From assembly GCA_964619265.1 (NCBI GenBank), contig CAZUCE010000041.1:1-36764 (forward strand): DNA of 36,764 nt, given 5' to 3'. This document shows positions 7,294-16,926 of the stretch, piece after piece (position 1 is the stretch's first letter; every line of letters begins with the position of its first letter). The notes under the pieces were generated by a model, which saw nothing but the letters and a program-made list of their open reading frames with translations, was not told where the DNA came from and did not search any database. A program made the position numbers and the translations under genes. Source of the stretch: CAZUCE01 sp964619265. Lineage in GTDB: Bacteria; Planctomycetota; UBA1135; GCA-002686595.

Positions 7294-10029
7294 ATGCAAC
7301 TTCGACAAGAGACTGTCGTGCTTGGCGTGACCGCCGTGTTGGTTGGTGGATTGTTGGCCAAAGGAGGCGTGAAAACGCCTTCCGGACGGACACTGGCCGA
7401 CTCCGGCAGCGCGGAGCTTGAGCGCTTCCCTGCACCGCGGCTGGATCAGACCGATCATGTCCTGACCGACTTGCGGCCGCTGTTCTCTCCGCCGCGCGAT
7501 ACGCGGCCCCTGGATCCGCCGGTGTTCGAAGAGCCCCCGGCCGACGCGCTGCCCATGCTGGCGCCGCCGTCTACGTTTGGCCCCGAGCCTTCGAATTTCG
7601 CTGGCCTGCTGCAGCGCCCGGCCGTCGCGGTGGGCGACGGCTCGCTGTACGACGAGGCCTCAGAAGGCCTCGAGGGGGGCGGCCCCGGCTCGTCCGCGGA
7701 CTCGAACGCGCCGCTCCCTGATGGTGCGGTGGGCGCTACCTCGTGGAAGGATCTCGACCGCACGGAACGACTGGAGGTCACCGAGGCATTCCAAAAGACC
7801 TACGACTGGATGCGCGAGAACGAGGCCGAAGTGATGTTTGGCCGCATTCTCAACGGGGAGCCCTACGGTCTGCGTGAAACGGCGCGGCTTGAAGAGTCGA
7901 TTCGGTTCTTGATTCTGGATCCGTTTTCGGGGACCCCCAAGTTTCCTGAACCGATTGAGTTCACGCGCGACCGGGTGATCGAGTTCGCGTTTGCGGATAC
8001 GCCGCGAAACCGAATTGAGCAGGCCTATCACGACTTCCCTGAAACGCCGACTCCGGGAACCTACGCAGATCAGCTCGCCGTGGCGAACGAGTGCATCGAA
8101 CTGCGCTTTGAGTTTGAGGAAGCGCTGGGGATCGCCCAGGATTTGTTCCAGCGCTGCCGGGAGTATCGACCCGACGAGCCGGCGCCTGCGGTGGGACTCG
8201 CCCGTGCCTTTGAGGCGGCTCTTGAGTTCGACCAGGCCTTCGACGCGTTCCGGTCAGCCACCGAAGCGTTCCCCTCGCGCGCTGAACCTTGGATCGGGTT
8301 GGGCGAGCTACAGGCCCAGTTCCTCGATGAGGAGGGCGCGCGCAGCAGCTTTGAGCGAGCCTTAAATCTCGAGCCGGCTTCCTGGCAAGCCAACGGTGCG
8401 CTGGGTCGCTTCCTGCTTCGCAAGGGCGAGGCCGCAAGCGCCCTGGAACCCTTGCGGAAGGCCGTGGCCGGCCTGCCGGTGGACACGGGGCAGCGCAATC
8501 TGCGCCTGCAGCTGCGCTTGGCGCTCGGCGAAGCCCAACTCCGCACCGGACAAATCGCCGAAGCGCGCGCTACCTTCCTGCAGGCTGGCAAGGGCAGCCC
8601 CGGCGAGGGTTCGGCCGAGGCTGGCCTCGCGGCTGCCGCCCGCCTGCTTGGCGAGCCGGTGCCGGCTGAAGCTACGCCGGAACCAGGTCAAGTCTTCACC
8701 GGCCGCGCCGGTGCGCGCTGGTTGGTGGCCGATGCGCTGCTAGCGATTGACGCAGGTGGGGACGAGCTGGCTCGCGCCAAGCTGGATCTTGAGCGCGCCA
8801 AGACCCTGGACCCTTTGGGAGAAGCCGAGTCTTTGAGGGCCCTGGCTTGGTTGGCCTTCGTGGCCGGCGCGCCCGATGCGATAGCCGCGCAAGCCACCGA
8901 AGACGCGCTGGCCGCGGACCCAAGTTCGGCCTGGGTGCTGTACCACCGCGGGCGCCTGGCGCATCGACGGGGTGACCTTGAGTTGGCCGAACGTTCCCTG
9001 CGCGCAGCGCTCGAGCGCAGCGCTGACTTCGAAGACGCCATCGCGGCGCTCGCGCGACTCAGCTATGAGCAGGGCGACCATGCCTCCGCCGAGCGCTATC
9101 TGGAACGTGCGCTCGCGTTGTCCCAGCGTCGCAACGACGGCTCGCCACGGGTTGACCTGCTTTCCCTGCGAGGCCTGAACTCGCTGGCGGTGGGCGCGAT
9201 CCGCGAAGCGCGCGACCAGTTTCAGGAGGCGCTCGCTTTGAACCCGGTGGCGTCGACGGCACGCGGCGGACTCGCCTGGTGCGAGCTGCGGCTCGGCGAT
9301 TCCGAAGAATCGGTCATCCAATTGCGCAACCTCGACGACGGTCGCCGTGAATGGCCCGAGAGCGATCCGTTGCGCGTGTGGGCCATGCGTCAGATCGATC
9401 GCATTGAAGAAAATCGTTCCAAGGATATTTGGAGCGATCGCTTCGAGTACTCGCGGATCGGAAACGGTTGGCTCGTGGACGATTCCGCAGGCCCCCAGGT
9501 TGCGCTGATCGATGGCCAGCTGACCCTCGAGGGTTCGTTTTCACGCACGGGCGAAGCGCGTTTTTATCGGGAAGTTTCCGCCGCGGAGTTTGTGGCCTTG
9601 GAGGCCGATCTATGGGTCGGCGCTGGTTCCTCGGCGCGGGTCGGCCTGTTGGTTGCGCGCGAATCTAGACGAGCCTCCGGTACCGAAACCCAGGCGATGG
9701 TCGCGCTGGCGCGAGCTCGCGATGGCTCGACCCAAGTTCGCGCGTTCGACGCTGGCCAAGCGGACGCCGGCTGGCTGGATCTGGATTCGGGGTCTTTCCC
9801 GTTCGATGAACAGACCTGGGTTCACGTGCGCATCGAACGCGTGGGTGAAGGCAACCAAGCCGTGATGAACGTCTTATTCGACGGTGTTCCGGTCCTCGAG
9901 GGGCGTTCGGCCACCGGGCTCGCCCGGGGGAACGCGCCGCTTGTGGTCGGGTTGTTTACCGAAGGGGACACGGGCCGGACCGCATCGGCCCGACTCGACG
10001 ATGTGGAATTGACCCGCAAGATCCGATGA
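7294..10029 (+). CDS. Membrane-anchored TPR protein with C-terminal LamG-like beta-sandwich domain
   Basis: The 911-residue product begins with an uncleaved-looking signal anchor (residues 5-24, including VVLGVTAVLVGGLLAKGG). The segment LRPLFSPPRDTRP near residues 62-74 resembles the PLFSPxRxP stretch after the anchor of GspC/GspN-type proteins. A disordered Pro/Gly-rich linker follows, then TPR-like helical repeats at about 265-430 and 490-690 (for example the unit ending SSFERALNLEPASWQANGA). The last 200 residues form a beta-rich domain that looks like a concanavalin A/LamG-type fold. It sits where GspC or GspN could be expected, so it may be a replacement clamp or an assembly scaffold. 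The operon position is clear; the exact job is inferred. It overlaps gspG by ATGA. Confidence 0.7.
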   Translation: MQLRQETVVLGVTAVLVGGLLAKGGVKTPSGRTLADSGSAELERFPAPRLDQTDHVLTDLRPLFSPPRDTRPLDPPVFEEPPADALPMLAPPSTFGPEPSNFAGLLQRPAVAVGDGSLYDEASEGLEGGGPGSSADSNAPLPDGAVGATSWKDLDRTERLEVTEAFQKTYDWMRENEAEVMFGRILNGEPYGLRETARLEESIRFLILDPFSGTPKFPEPIEFTRDRVIEFAFADTPRNRIEQAYHDFPETPTPGTYADQLAVANECIELRFEFEEALGIAQDLFQRCREYRPDEPAPAVGLARAFEAALEFDQAFDAFRSATEAFPSRAEPWIGLGELQAQFLDEEGARSSFERALNLEPASWQANGALGRFLLRKGEAASALEPLRKAVAGLPVDTGQRNLRLQLRLALGEAQLRTGQIAEARATFLQAGKGSPGEGSAEAGLAAAARLLGEPVPAEATPEPGQVFTGRAGARWLVADALLAIDAGGDELARAKLDLERAKTLDPLGEAESLRALAWLAFVAGAPDAIAAQATEDALAADPSSAWVLYHRGRLAHRRGDLELAERSLRAALERSADFEDAIAALARLSYEQGDHASAERYLERALALSQRRNDGSPRVDLLSLRGLNSLAVGAIREARDQFQEALALNPVASTARGGLAWCELRLGDSEESVIQLRNLDDGRREWPESDPLRVWAMRQIDRIEENRSKDIWSDRFEYSRIGNGWLVDDSAGPQVALIDGQLTLEGSFSRTGEARFYREVSAAEFVALEADLWVGAGSSARVGLLVARESRRASGTETQAMVALARARDGSTQVRAFDAGQADAGWLDLDSGSFPFDEQTWVHVRIERVGEGNQAVMNVLFDGVPVLEGRSATGLARGNAPLVVGLFTEGDTGRTASARLDDVELTRKIR

Positions 10030-10655
10030 AGCCTAAGCAGTCTTCAGTCCGCTCCAAGGGCGGCTTTACGCTCATTGAAGTCCTGGCGGTGATCGTCATT
10101 CTCGGGATCTTGATGACGCTGTTGGTGACCTCGCTCGGAGGCAACGACGACGCGGTACGGGCCAAGATGACGCGCGTGCGCCTAGCCGAGATCGGCAACG
10201 TGTGCGAAGCCTACGAGCGTCGCTTCGGCGACTTCCCGGCCAGTTCCTTCGGAGCCGATGCGGGACAACTCCCGAACTCCAGCAACGTGGGGGGGGAGGC
10301 TCTGGTCGCGGCCTTGTGGTCGAATGGGTATGAGGCAGGCGGCAGCCTCAAGTCCGAAGACTTGGTCAACTCCGACGAGGACCGCACTTTGAAGTCGCTC
10401 ACCGACTTCCCCGGCGGCGAGCTGCTCGAGTTGGCCGACGGTTGGGACCAGCCGATCGCCTATCTGCGTAGCGACGACTACGGGGTCGAGCACGTCTACC
10501 TCCTGGGCCCGGGCGGTGCGGACGTCTACGAGTCCCGGGTGCGCGCGAGCCGCGATGGAACCGCCGGCCGCTACCGGGGCCACGGTCGCTTCCAGATTCA
10601 CTCAGCGGGTGCAGACGGAGACTTCGGAACCGAGGACGACCTCATTCACCCGTGA
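10026..10655 (+). CDS. gspG: Major pseudopilin GspG
   Basis: The 209-residue product is a class III (type IV pilin-like) protein. The prepilin peptidase site is G13 followed by FTLIEV, with the essential glutamate at +5 (E18), then a hydrophobic helix ending near LGG. The C-terminal SAGADGDFGTEDDLIHP matches the aspartate-rich calcium loop typical of GspG. At 209 residues it is longer than the usual 140-150; the extra length lies in the middle. GspG polymerises into the pseudopilus of type II secretion. The start overlaps the upstream stop (ATGA), so translation is coupled. No ATPase or peptidase gene is nearby. Confidence 0.88.
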   Translation: MKPKQSSVRSKGGFTLIEVLAVIVILGILMTLLVTSLGGNDDAVRAKMTRVRLAEIGNVCEAYERRFGDFPASSFGADAGQLPNSSNVGGEALVAALWSNGYEAGGSLKSEDLVNSDEDRTLKSLTDFPGGELLELADGWDQPIAYLRSDDYGVEHVYLLGPGGADVYESRVRASRDGTAGRYRGHGRFQIHSAGADGDFGTEDDLIHP

Positions 10656-11641
10656 TCCAAGCGCAGCGACCCCTCCGCGCGAGTTGCCGCGGCCTGACGC
10701 TCCTCGAGCTGCTCCTCACCATGGGGCTGCTCGGGCTGCTGCTCGGCACGGGGGTCGGTGTGTTCGCCAGTTTGGACCTCGGCGCCGAACGGTCGCCGAC
10801 CGTGGTCCGCAGCGTCTTGGCTTCCGGACGGTCCCGCGCATCGGGCGAAGGGCAAGCGGTTCATGTGCTCGTCGAAAACGAGGGCCAAGAGCTGGTCCTG
10901 CGCGCACCGCGCATCGTGGCGTCCTACTCGTTCGAATCGGGCGCGAGGGGGCCGCGCGGCCGAGCCCCGGAGTTCGACGGGGCGCGACGCGTGGACGATG
11001 GCTATCTGGGATCGGGCTTGACCTTCGCTGGCGGAGGAAACGATGCCAAGGTGCGCATCGACCTGGGGGAAGACGGGCGCTTCGATTTGCGCGAGGGCTT
11101 TGCGCTACAGATGCGCGTTCGGGCCGAGGATACGACCGGTGGGACGCTCCTGGATCTGGGAGGCGTGGTGCGCCTGGAGGTGCGCGACGGAGGAAAACTC
11201 GTTGCTTCGGTGGTGCCGCATGAATTGAACCGGGTTGACTTGGAGAGCCCGTTCGGGGCGCTTGGATTTGGGTATTGGGTTGAGGTCGGTGTGACCTACG
11301 ACCGCGTGCGCTTTTCCATCACCGTGGACGGCTTTCTAGTCGCTCGCGTGCCGCTGAGCGATCCGCTCGCTGAGCCTGCGCGCGAGCTGATCCTGGGCGG
11401 TCGCCCGCGACCGTTCCCAGGCTTGGTGGACGAGCTCATCTTTTGGATCTACGAGCGCCACCAGCCCGTGGTACTCCCCGAACAGCGCCGTTGGCCGAAG
11501 GATGCACCGGCCCAAATCAGTTTCGGTCGCGACGGTTCGCTCGATCCAATCGCCCATCCTGAGGGCTTGGAACTCGTGTTTCAGTCCAGCGGTCAAGACG
11601 CGGACATCATCACGGTCAGCCGCTACGGGGTGGTTCGATGA
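10652..11641 (+). CDS. gspH: GspH-like minor pseudopilin with an inserted LamG-like domain
   Basis: The N-terminus has a prepilin site, G14 followed by LTLLELLL, with E19 at +5 and a hydrophobic helix, as in GspH. Usual GspH proteins have about 170-200 residues; this one has 329. The additional part (about residues 85-275) reads as a concanavalin A/LamG-like jelly-roll. It starts IVASYSFESG, has FAGGGNDAKVRIDLG in the middle and ends with the ELILGG and GLVDELIFW pair typical of LamG strands. The last 50 residues return to a pilin-like form. The GTG start at 10652 overlaps the gspG stop. I take the insertion as real because the frame is continuous and composition does not change. The ligand is unknown. 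Confidence 0.72.
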   Translation: MIQAQRPLRASCRGLTLLELLLTMGLLGLLLGTGVGVFASLDLGAERSPTVVRSVLASGRSRASGEGQAVHVLVENEGQELVLRAPRIVASYSFESGARGPRGRAPEFDGARRVDDGYLGSGLTFAGGGNDAKVRIDLGEDGRFDLREGFALQMRVRAEDTTGGTLLDLGGVVRLEVRDGGKLVASVVPHELNRVDLESPFGALGFGYWVEVGVTYDRVRFSITVDGFLVARVPLSDPLAEPARELILGGRPRPFPGLVDELIFWIYERHQPVVLPEQRRWPKDAPAQISFGRDGSLDPIAHPEGLELVFQSSGQDADIITVSRYGVVR

Positions 11642-14600
11642 ATCCTCTGCAAACTTCTTCCTTTGGCGTGCGCGCGAAATCCCGCGATGGGTTTGCGCTG
11701 CTCGCTGTGCTCTTGGTGTTGCTCGCCTTGTTTGTGCTCGCGGTTCCGTTCCTGTGGAGCGCGGGCGAAGCGGACCGGGCTGCCGTTCGGGCTTCCGATC
11801 GCTCGTTCCTGCGGCTTTCCTTGGAGGACGCGGCTCGCCACGCGCGCTCGCGCCTCTGGGAGACCCAAACGACTTTCGATCGCACGCGCGACTTCGATTC
11901 CTTGGCGGAGATCGACGTGCAGCCGGATCTGGATTCGGAGTTCTACACCGGCGGCGGGCAAAATGGCCTCCCCTGGGATCACGAAGTGCGCGACTTGGCT
12001 GCTCGAATCGACTGGAACAGCGCGTCGCCCCAGCTGGTCGCGAACGCGATCGGCCAAGCGACCTATCTGCTCAAGCCCGTGGGTGCCGAGGGCGAGGTGT
12101 TCGAGGTGGCTCGCACGACCGGCTTCCCGGAGTCGTGCTACGTTTTTTGCGATCGAGAGATCGTTCAGGTGCGCCGCGAGCAGGGCAGCAACCGCTTGCG
12201 CGTGGTGGAGCGCGGTGTGGGCTCACAAGGCGGGGACTGTGGACCTTCTCTGCCCGAACCCCATTCGGCCGGCGCCCCGGTCCTTGGACTCGACGCGATC
12301 GCGTTCAGCCTGTGGCGCGCGTCACGCGGTGAGGACGAGATCCGGGCCTTCGACACCGGCGGGCTGGCCCGAGAGTTGGCGGCGTTTTTGCCGAGCGGAC
12401 TGAGTCCTGAAACGACGGGCTCGGTCGAGGAAGCAGCCGGCCCTGCGCCGCTCGACGAGCTGCTCGAGACGCTGGGCGAGCGCGGCACCCTGTGGGGCGG
12501 GATCGGCGCGGGGCCGCGCTGGCAGCGCCCCGTGCGCATCGCCCAAGCGCTGCTGGGCGGCAACACGTGCACCTTTGCCGTCCAAGAGTCCCGCTGGTTC
12601 GCTCCTGGAACCACGGTGCTGATCGAAGGAGGCGGGAATCGCGAATTCGGCCTCGTGGTCGAAGCGGCCGCTGGGAGGGTGCGGCTTTTGGACTCGGTGG
12701 TAAACGACTACAGCCAGCTCGAAGCTCAAATTTCGGCGAGTTCCCGGCGGCCGGTCAATCTGAACACCGCCGAGAAGGACACGCTCGTTGTCCTGTTCGA
12801 AAATCTCAAGCTGCGTGGGCGGAACGAACGGGTGACCCGATCGGAGGCTCTGCAATTCGCGGAGCTCTGCCTGGAGGCACGGCCGTTCACAGGCTTCGAG
12901 GATTGGCTTGAGCGCGTGCTTCTTCCGGCGGGTGGGCTGCGGCTCTCTGCGGAGGACGACGATTCCCCAACCGGCTCTAGGCCCGCGGATTCCACCGAAA
13001 CCGGCGGGTTCCTCGAGCGAGAGGATGTGATCGCCCTATACGCAAATGCCTACGGATCGGGAGACGTGGCGCTTGAGTTCTCGACGGCGCCTCTGACCTT
13101 CACCACGCGCGACGTGTACTCGCTCGACCTGCGTGCTGTACGGACAGCTCCGAACGGCCTCGAGCGCGCCCGGGGACGGATTGAACAGCTCGAGGTGGTC
13201 CTACCGCCGAGCCAATTGCTCGCCCTGTGGGATCGCCAGATCGATTTTGAAGAGAATCAGCGGCTGTTCGGACGAATGCCCGGCTGGCTCTCAGGTCCTG
13301 AGGCGGTCTACGTGCCCGACCTGGACGGGGGCGCGGCGTCGCCTCCGCGGCGGCGAGCGCACTTGTCCATCGACGAGGGCTCGACCGCAAGCGAGGCGCC
13401 CCAGGTGCTGAGTCAGTTTCCGGCCGCAACCGAACTCGGCTACTTTCAACCCGCGCCGGAGCGCACCGACGAAGCTGGCCAGCGCCAGGGGCGCGTGTTT
13501 CATTTCGATCGCTCGCGCTCTTCTGTGGAAGGCGAGAATCTGGCCCAGGGCGGCGGCGTTGCCTTCGATGCTCTGGATCCGCGGGTTGGCTGGCAGACTG
13601 CTGGCGAATTTCCGCTGCCCATGGCCCTGTCTTTCTGGGCGAGGCTGGCTGGCGGAGCCGACGGGACCCTGTTCGATGCGGGGTCTGCGCTCGCCGGAGA
13701 CCGGCTGCACGTTCGGACGAACGGAGGACGGCTTGAAGTTCGAGTCCACGACGGACCCGGCGATCACCCCGCGACGGCCTTCGAGGAAGTGGGGCAGGCC
13801 AGTTTCCCGCTGGACGGCACCGGCGGTGGCCCGGCCGCGGGGGATTGGTTCCATCTCAACTTGGATGTGCGCGGCAACCGGCCGGACCAGATCGGCGTGC
13901 GCATCGACGGCTTTGCCCACACCGGTGCCAACGCCGCGATGCGGGTAGACCGCCGGGGTCTGACTCACCTAACGTCGTCCTTGGCCGACGGCCAGGCCGA
14001 GATTTCGGTCGAGTCGACCGAGGGCTTCCCGGAACGTTGCGTCCTGCGGATCGGCGATGAGCTGATCGAGGCGGTGCGCGGAACGAATTCGTTTGATGCT
14101 ACGCCGATTTTGACCGGCGAAGCAGCTGGCTTCGGGGGTCGGTTGGCGCGCGAGCACCACACCCAAAGCGGCACGCTGAACGGTGGCTTGAGCAAGAACG
14201 CGAGCTACGCGGCGGGGACGCCGGTTTCGCTGTACGGCTACAGTCTGGACCTGCAGTCGGCGGCGCCCGGTGGAGGAAGTTCGCTGCAAAGCGAATTGGG
14301 GCCCTTCGCGGTAGCCCGAGTGGCTGGATTCAATGGGGGAGGGCTCGGCGGCGAGATCCTCTTGCAAACACCCAACGGCCAGACTCCAAGCTTGGGCAGA
14401 GGGTTCGACTCCGCGGTCGACAATGTCCAAAGCCTCGAGGTCGAGCACGCCGATTCCGCCTCGGGTGGGACCCGCGCGGATGCCCTAGCCGCGTTTTCGT
14501 CTAGCGGCGGGTACGCGATCTTGATGCAGCAATCTCGCACGTGGACGGTGGGGCCCGGCGAGGACGACGAACAACTCGTGGACGACCCTCACACACCGGA

Positions 14601-16926
14601 GGGGTCCAAGCTTTTCGGCCTCTCGGTGATTCGCTATTCGGGCAAAACTGCTCGATCCGTCGAGATTGCCGACATGGCGGTGAGCTCCGGTGAGCTTCCG
14701 AACTTGGCCATGCCCTATTCCGGAGCGGCGGCGGCCGAGCTGGGAGACCCCAGCGAACAGAAGGCCTTCGTCCTGGAATACGGTGGCAACGTTTTAGACC
14801 CGGCCGCGCTGAATTCCCTCGGCTTGAACTCCTCAGGCGCGGTGTATCTGATTCCGATTTCGGTTCCGGCTCCGGGCTCCGCAACGTCTTTCCTGGAACC
14901 GCAATTCGGCCCAGATGGTCAGGGGACTTCGGAGTTCGCACAGATCACACGCCCGGAAGATGCCCAGTTCACCGAGTGGGTGCGCTACGACTACGTGGGG
15001 ACCAACGATCTGGTGCGAGATCACGCCGCAGCTCGCTTGAATGTGTATCAAGCGCTGGCCGGTCCCGTGGGAGGCGGCCTGCGCAGCGACGTTGGAGAGG
15101 GAAACGGAGGGTTCGAGGAACCGCCTGGCGATGGACCGACCGTGCCCGGCGGGAGCATTCCCGGGGGCGGAGAGTCGGGGATCTTCGATCCGAACGCCCC
15201 GCCTTCCGCTCCGGCGCCGGCTTCGGCGGTCTCGTCCAGCCCGGCGGCTCCGGCCTTGGCTTCGGGGACAGCGCCGAGCGCGAGCCCCGCTCAGGACACC
15301 GAGTTTGGCTATTGGCGACCGCTCGTGGGGGACAACCTCGACCCGTTGCTCCCGATTACTCAATCGGTCTCGGACTCCTTGCACCACCGCGGCGTGTTCG
15401 GCACCGAGAGTCATGAACAGCCCGGGGGTGCGCTGGTGCTTCCGGTCATCCGCTGCGCGCTGCCGACGCCCCAGGGCGTTCGGCCCGATCGCGGCTGGCC
15501 GGGGCGCTTCGATGCGGTGTTCGTGGTCGAGGGGTTGCCCTCTGATCCGGGCTTTCCTGCCGTGGTGCAGCGGGCCTACCAGCCCGTCGACCGGAGGATC
15601 AGTGACTGGCAGTCGACCGGTGGAAGCTCCGCCGCGGTTTCCGGGAGCGTCACGACCGAGACGTTCCCTGAGAACGTGAACGACTTCATTCGGCCCGATG
15701 CCTACTACGTGGCCTTCACCGAAGAGCTTGGAATTCCGCTGGCTCCCGGCTCGCTTGGAGATCCGACCGACGCACGCAGCTTTGCGCGACTCTCCAAGTT
15801 CCCGTCCGGCGAGCTGCCGCGAAGCCTGACCCAGGTGTTGCTGGGCGCGGACGCTGGGGGAGGAGCTCCGCTGGCGGCAACCGTCGACGAGGTGGTTTTT
15901 GGCTCGGCCCAGTTCGGCGGAACGGTGGTGAACGGATTCGGAGGTCTTGGAGCAGCCATGGTGCTGGCCAGCGATCTGGCCCCCGGGGCGAATGCCCTGC
16001 GCATCCAACCGGACATCGTGCGGACCGCTAAGGGCATCGAATTCGCGTTGCCAGGTAGCTCGATGCTTGGCGAGTTGCCGACTGACGCAGGGTTGCTGCG
16101 CATCGGCGAAGAGTTGATTCTGTACTCGTCGATCGACACCCTCAACGGGCAATTCGAGGTGGCGCCTCTGGGGCGTGGAGCATTCGCCAGCGAAGTGCGC
16201 GCTCACGCAGCAGGTGAGAGCGTTTGGTTCCTGTTCGATGTGGAAGTCAGCCAGTTGATCTCCGGCGCTGCAGGGGCAGACAACGAACTGGTTCTTGAGG
16301 ACACGAGTGGCTTCCCGGATGTAGGCACCTTCTTGATCGAGGATGAGCTGATCCACTACACCTACCGGATCGGGAACGCGCTCGGCATGCCGCGACTCTC
16401 GAACGAGCCGGGAGCCGACGATCACCAAGGGCCCGGTCTCCTGCGTGGACGATTCGGCACCTTTCCGTCCGATCACGCCTTGGGAATGCCCGTGGTGCGA
16501 TTCCCCGTTCGCTATCCCGACCGATTCACGCCCTTGGCGAATGCTCCGGAGCTGACTTACGCGGAGTGCGTTTCGACCACTCCCGGTTCGTTTGTCGACC
16601 GGATCTTCTTCGAGTTTCAGCCGCCGCCGTCCGGACTGTGCGAGCTTCTGTGTTTGGTACGCAGCGACCCGGGAGTGCCCTGGGACTCGGTGCCCGACGA
16701 GACGCCCGGACTGCGACGCGTGACCCTGGCTGACCCGAGCTCCGGCGGCGTAGAGCTCAACTCGCGAACCGATCGGCTTGAACTGAGGTTCTTCGCCCAA
16801 TACCTACCGGGCGCCTTCGATGCCCGTCTTGGGTTGGCTCACGGCTGGAAGGAAATTCCACGGGTGGATCAGGTGGGTGCGACCTATTTCGCCCCCGGGC
16901 GCGTGCTGACCCGGAGGGTGCACTGA
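11638..16926 (+). CDS. gspK: Giant GspK-like minor pseudopilin with LamG-like and repeated beta modules
   Basis: At 1762 residues this is about five times normal GspK size. The prepilin site is G18 followed by FALLAVLLVLLAL. The +5 residue is Ala, and GspK characteristically lacks the +5 Glu. VNLNTA (373-378) and the following helices match the GspK helix-hairpin-helix (SAM-like) domain. Inserted are a LamG-like domain (about 620-760), a long beta-rich region, a Pro/Ala/Ser-rich linker (about 1155-1225), and repeats of a module that ends RGxxGTxxxxHxxGxxV. I see that module, in varying completeness, at about 153-217, 788-870, 1112-1271 (interrupted), 1476-1533 and 1542-1628. GspK caps the pseudopilus tip with GspI and GspJ, so the additions would be displayed at the tip. 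It overlaps both neighbours (ATGA and TGATG). Confidence 0.78.
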   Translation: MNPLQTSSFGVRAKSRDGFALLAVLLVLLALFVLAVPFLWSAGEADRAAVRASDRSFLRLSLEDAARHARSRLWETQTTFDRTRDFDSLAEIDVQPDLDSEFYTGGGQNGLPWDHEVRDLAARIDWNSASPQLVANAIGQATYLLKPVGAEGEVFEVARTTGFPESCYVFCDREIVQVRREQGSNRLRVVERGVGSQGGDCGPSLPEPHSAGAPVLGLDAIAFSLWRASRGEDEIRAFDTGGLARELAAFLPSGLSPETTGSVEEAAGPAPLDELLETLGERGTLWGGIGAGPRWQRPVRIAQALLGGNTCTFAVQESRWFAPGTTVLIEGGGNREFGLVVEAAAGRVRLLDSVVNDYSQLEAQISASSRRPVNLNTAEKDTLVVLFENLKLRGRNERVTRSEALQFAELCLEARPFTGFEDWLERVLLPAGGLRLSAEDDDSPTGSRPADSTETGGFLEREDVIALYANAYGSGDVALEFSTAPLTFTTRDVYSLDLRAVRTAPNGLERARGRIEQLEVVLPPSQLLALWDRQIDFEENQRLFGRMPGWLSGPEAVYVPDLDGGAASPPRRRAHLSIDEGSTASEAPQVLSQFPAATELGYFQPAPERTDEAGQRQGRVFHFDRSRSSVEGENLAQGGGVAFDALDPRVGWQTAGEFPLPMALSFWARLAGGADGTLFDAGSALAGDRLHVRTNGGRLEVRVHDGPGDHPATAFEEVGQASFPLDGTGGGPAAGDWFHLNLDVRGNRPDQIGVRIDGFAHTGANAAMRVDRRGLTHLTSSLADGQAEISVESTEGFPERCVLRIGDELIEAVRGTNSFDATPILTGEAAGFGGRLAREHHTQSGTLNGGLSKNASYAAGTPVSLYGYSLDLQSAAPGGGSSLQSELGPFAVARVAGFNGGGLGGEILLQTPNGQTPSLGRGFDSAVDNVQSLEVEHADSASGGTRADALAAFSSSGGYAILMQQSRTWTVGPGEDDEQLVDDPHTPEGSKLFGLSVIRYSGKTARSVEIADMAVSSGELPNLAMPYSGAAAAELGDPSEQKAFVLEYGGNVLDPAALNSLGLNSSGAVYLIPISVPAPGSATSFLEPQFGPDGQGTSEFAQITRPEDAQFTEWVRYDYVGTNDLVRDHAAARLNVYQALAGPVGGGLRSDVGEGNGGFEEPPGDGPTVPGGSIPGGGESGIFDPNAPPSAPAPASAVSSSPAAPALASGTAPSASPAQDTEFGYWRPLVGDNLDPLLPITQSVSDSLHHRGVFGTESHEQPGGALVLPVIRCALPTPQGVRPDRGWPGRFDAVFVVEGLPSDPGFPAVVQRAYQPVDRRISDWQSTGGSSAAVSGSVTTETFPENVNDFIRPDAYYVAFTEELGIPLAPGSLGDPTDARSFARLSKFPSGELPRSLTQVLLGADAGGGAPLAATVDEVVFGSAQFGGTVVNGFGGLGAAMVLASDLAPGANALRIQPDIVRTAKGIEFALPGSSMLGELPTDAGLLRIGEELILYSSIDTLNGQFEVAPLGRGAFASEVRAHAAGESVWFLFDVEVSQLISGAAGADNELVLEDTSGFPDVGTFLIEDELIHYTYRIGNALGMPRLSNEPGADDHQGPGLLRGRFGTFPSDHALGMPVVRFPVRYPDRFTPLANAPELTYAECVSTTPGSFVDRIFFEFQPPPSGLCELLCLVRSDPGVPWDSVPDETPGLRRVTLADPSSGGVELNSRTDRLELRFFAQYLPGAFDARLGLAHGWKEIPRVDQVGATYFAPGRVLTRRVH

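Noticed and set aside
14833..16800. A 655-codon open frame on the minus strand inside the GspK-like gene
   Set aside because: It is antisense to the large gene, has no recognisable domain or hydrophobic pattern, and such open antisense frames are common in GC-rich DNA. The plus-strand frame has coherent domains throughout.
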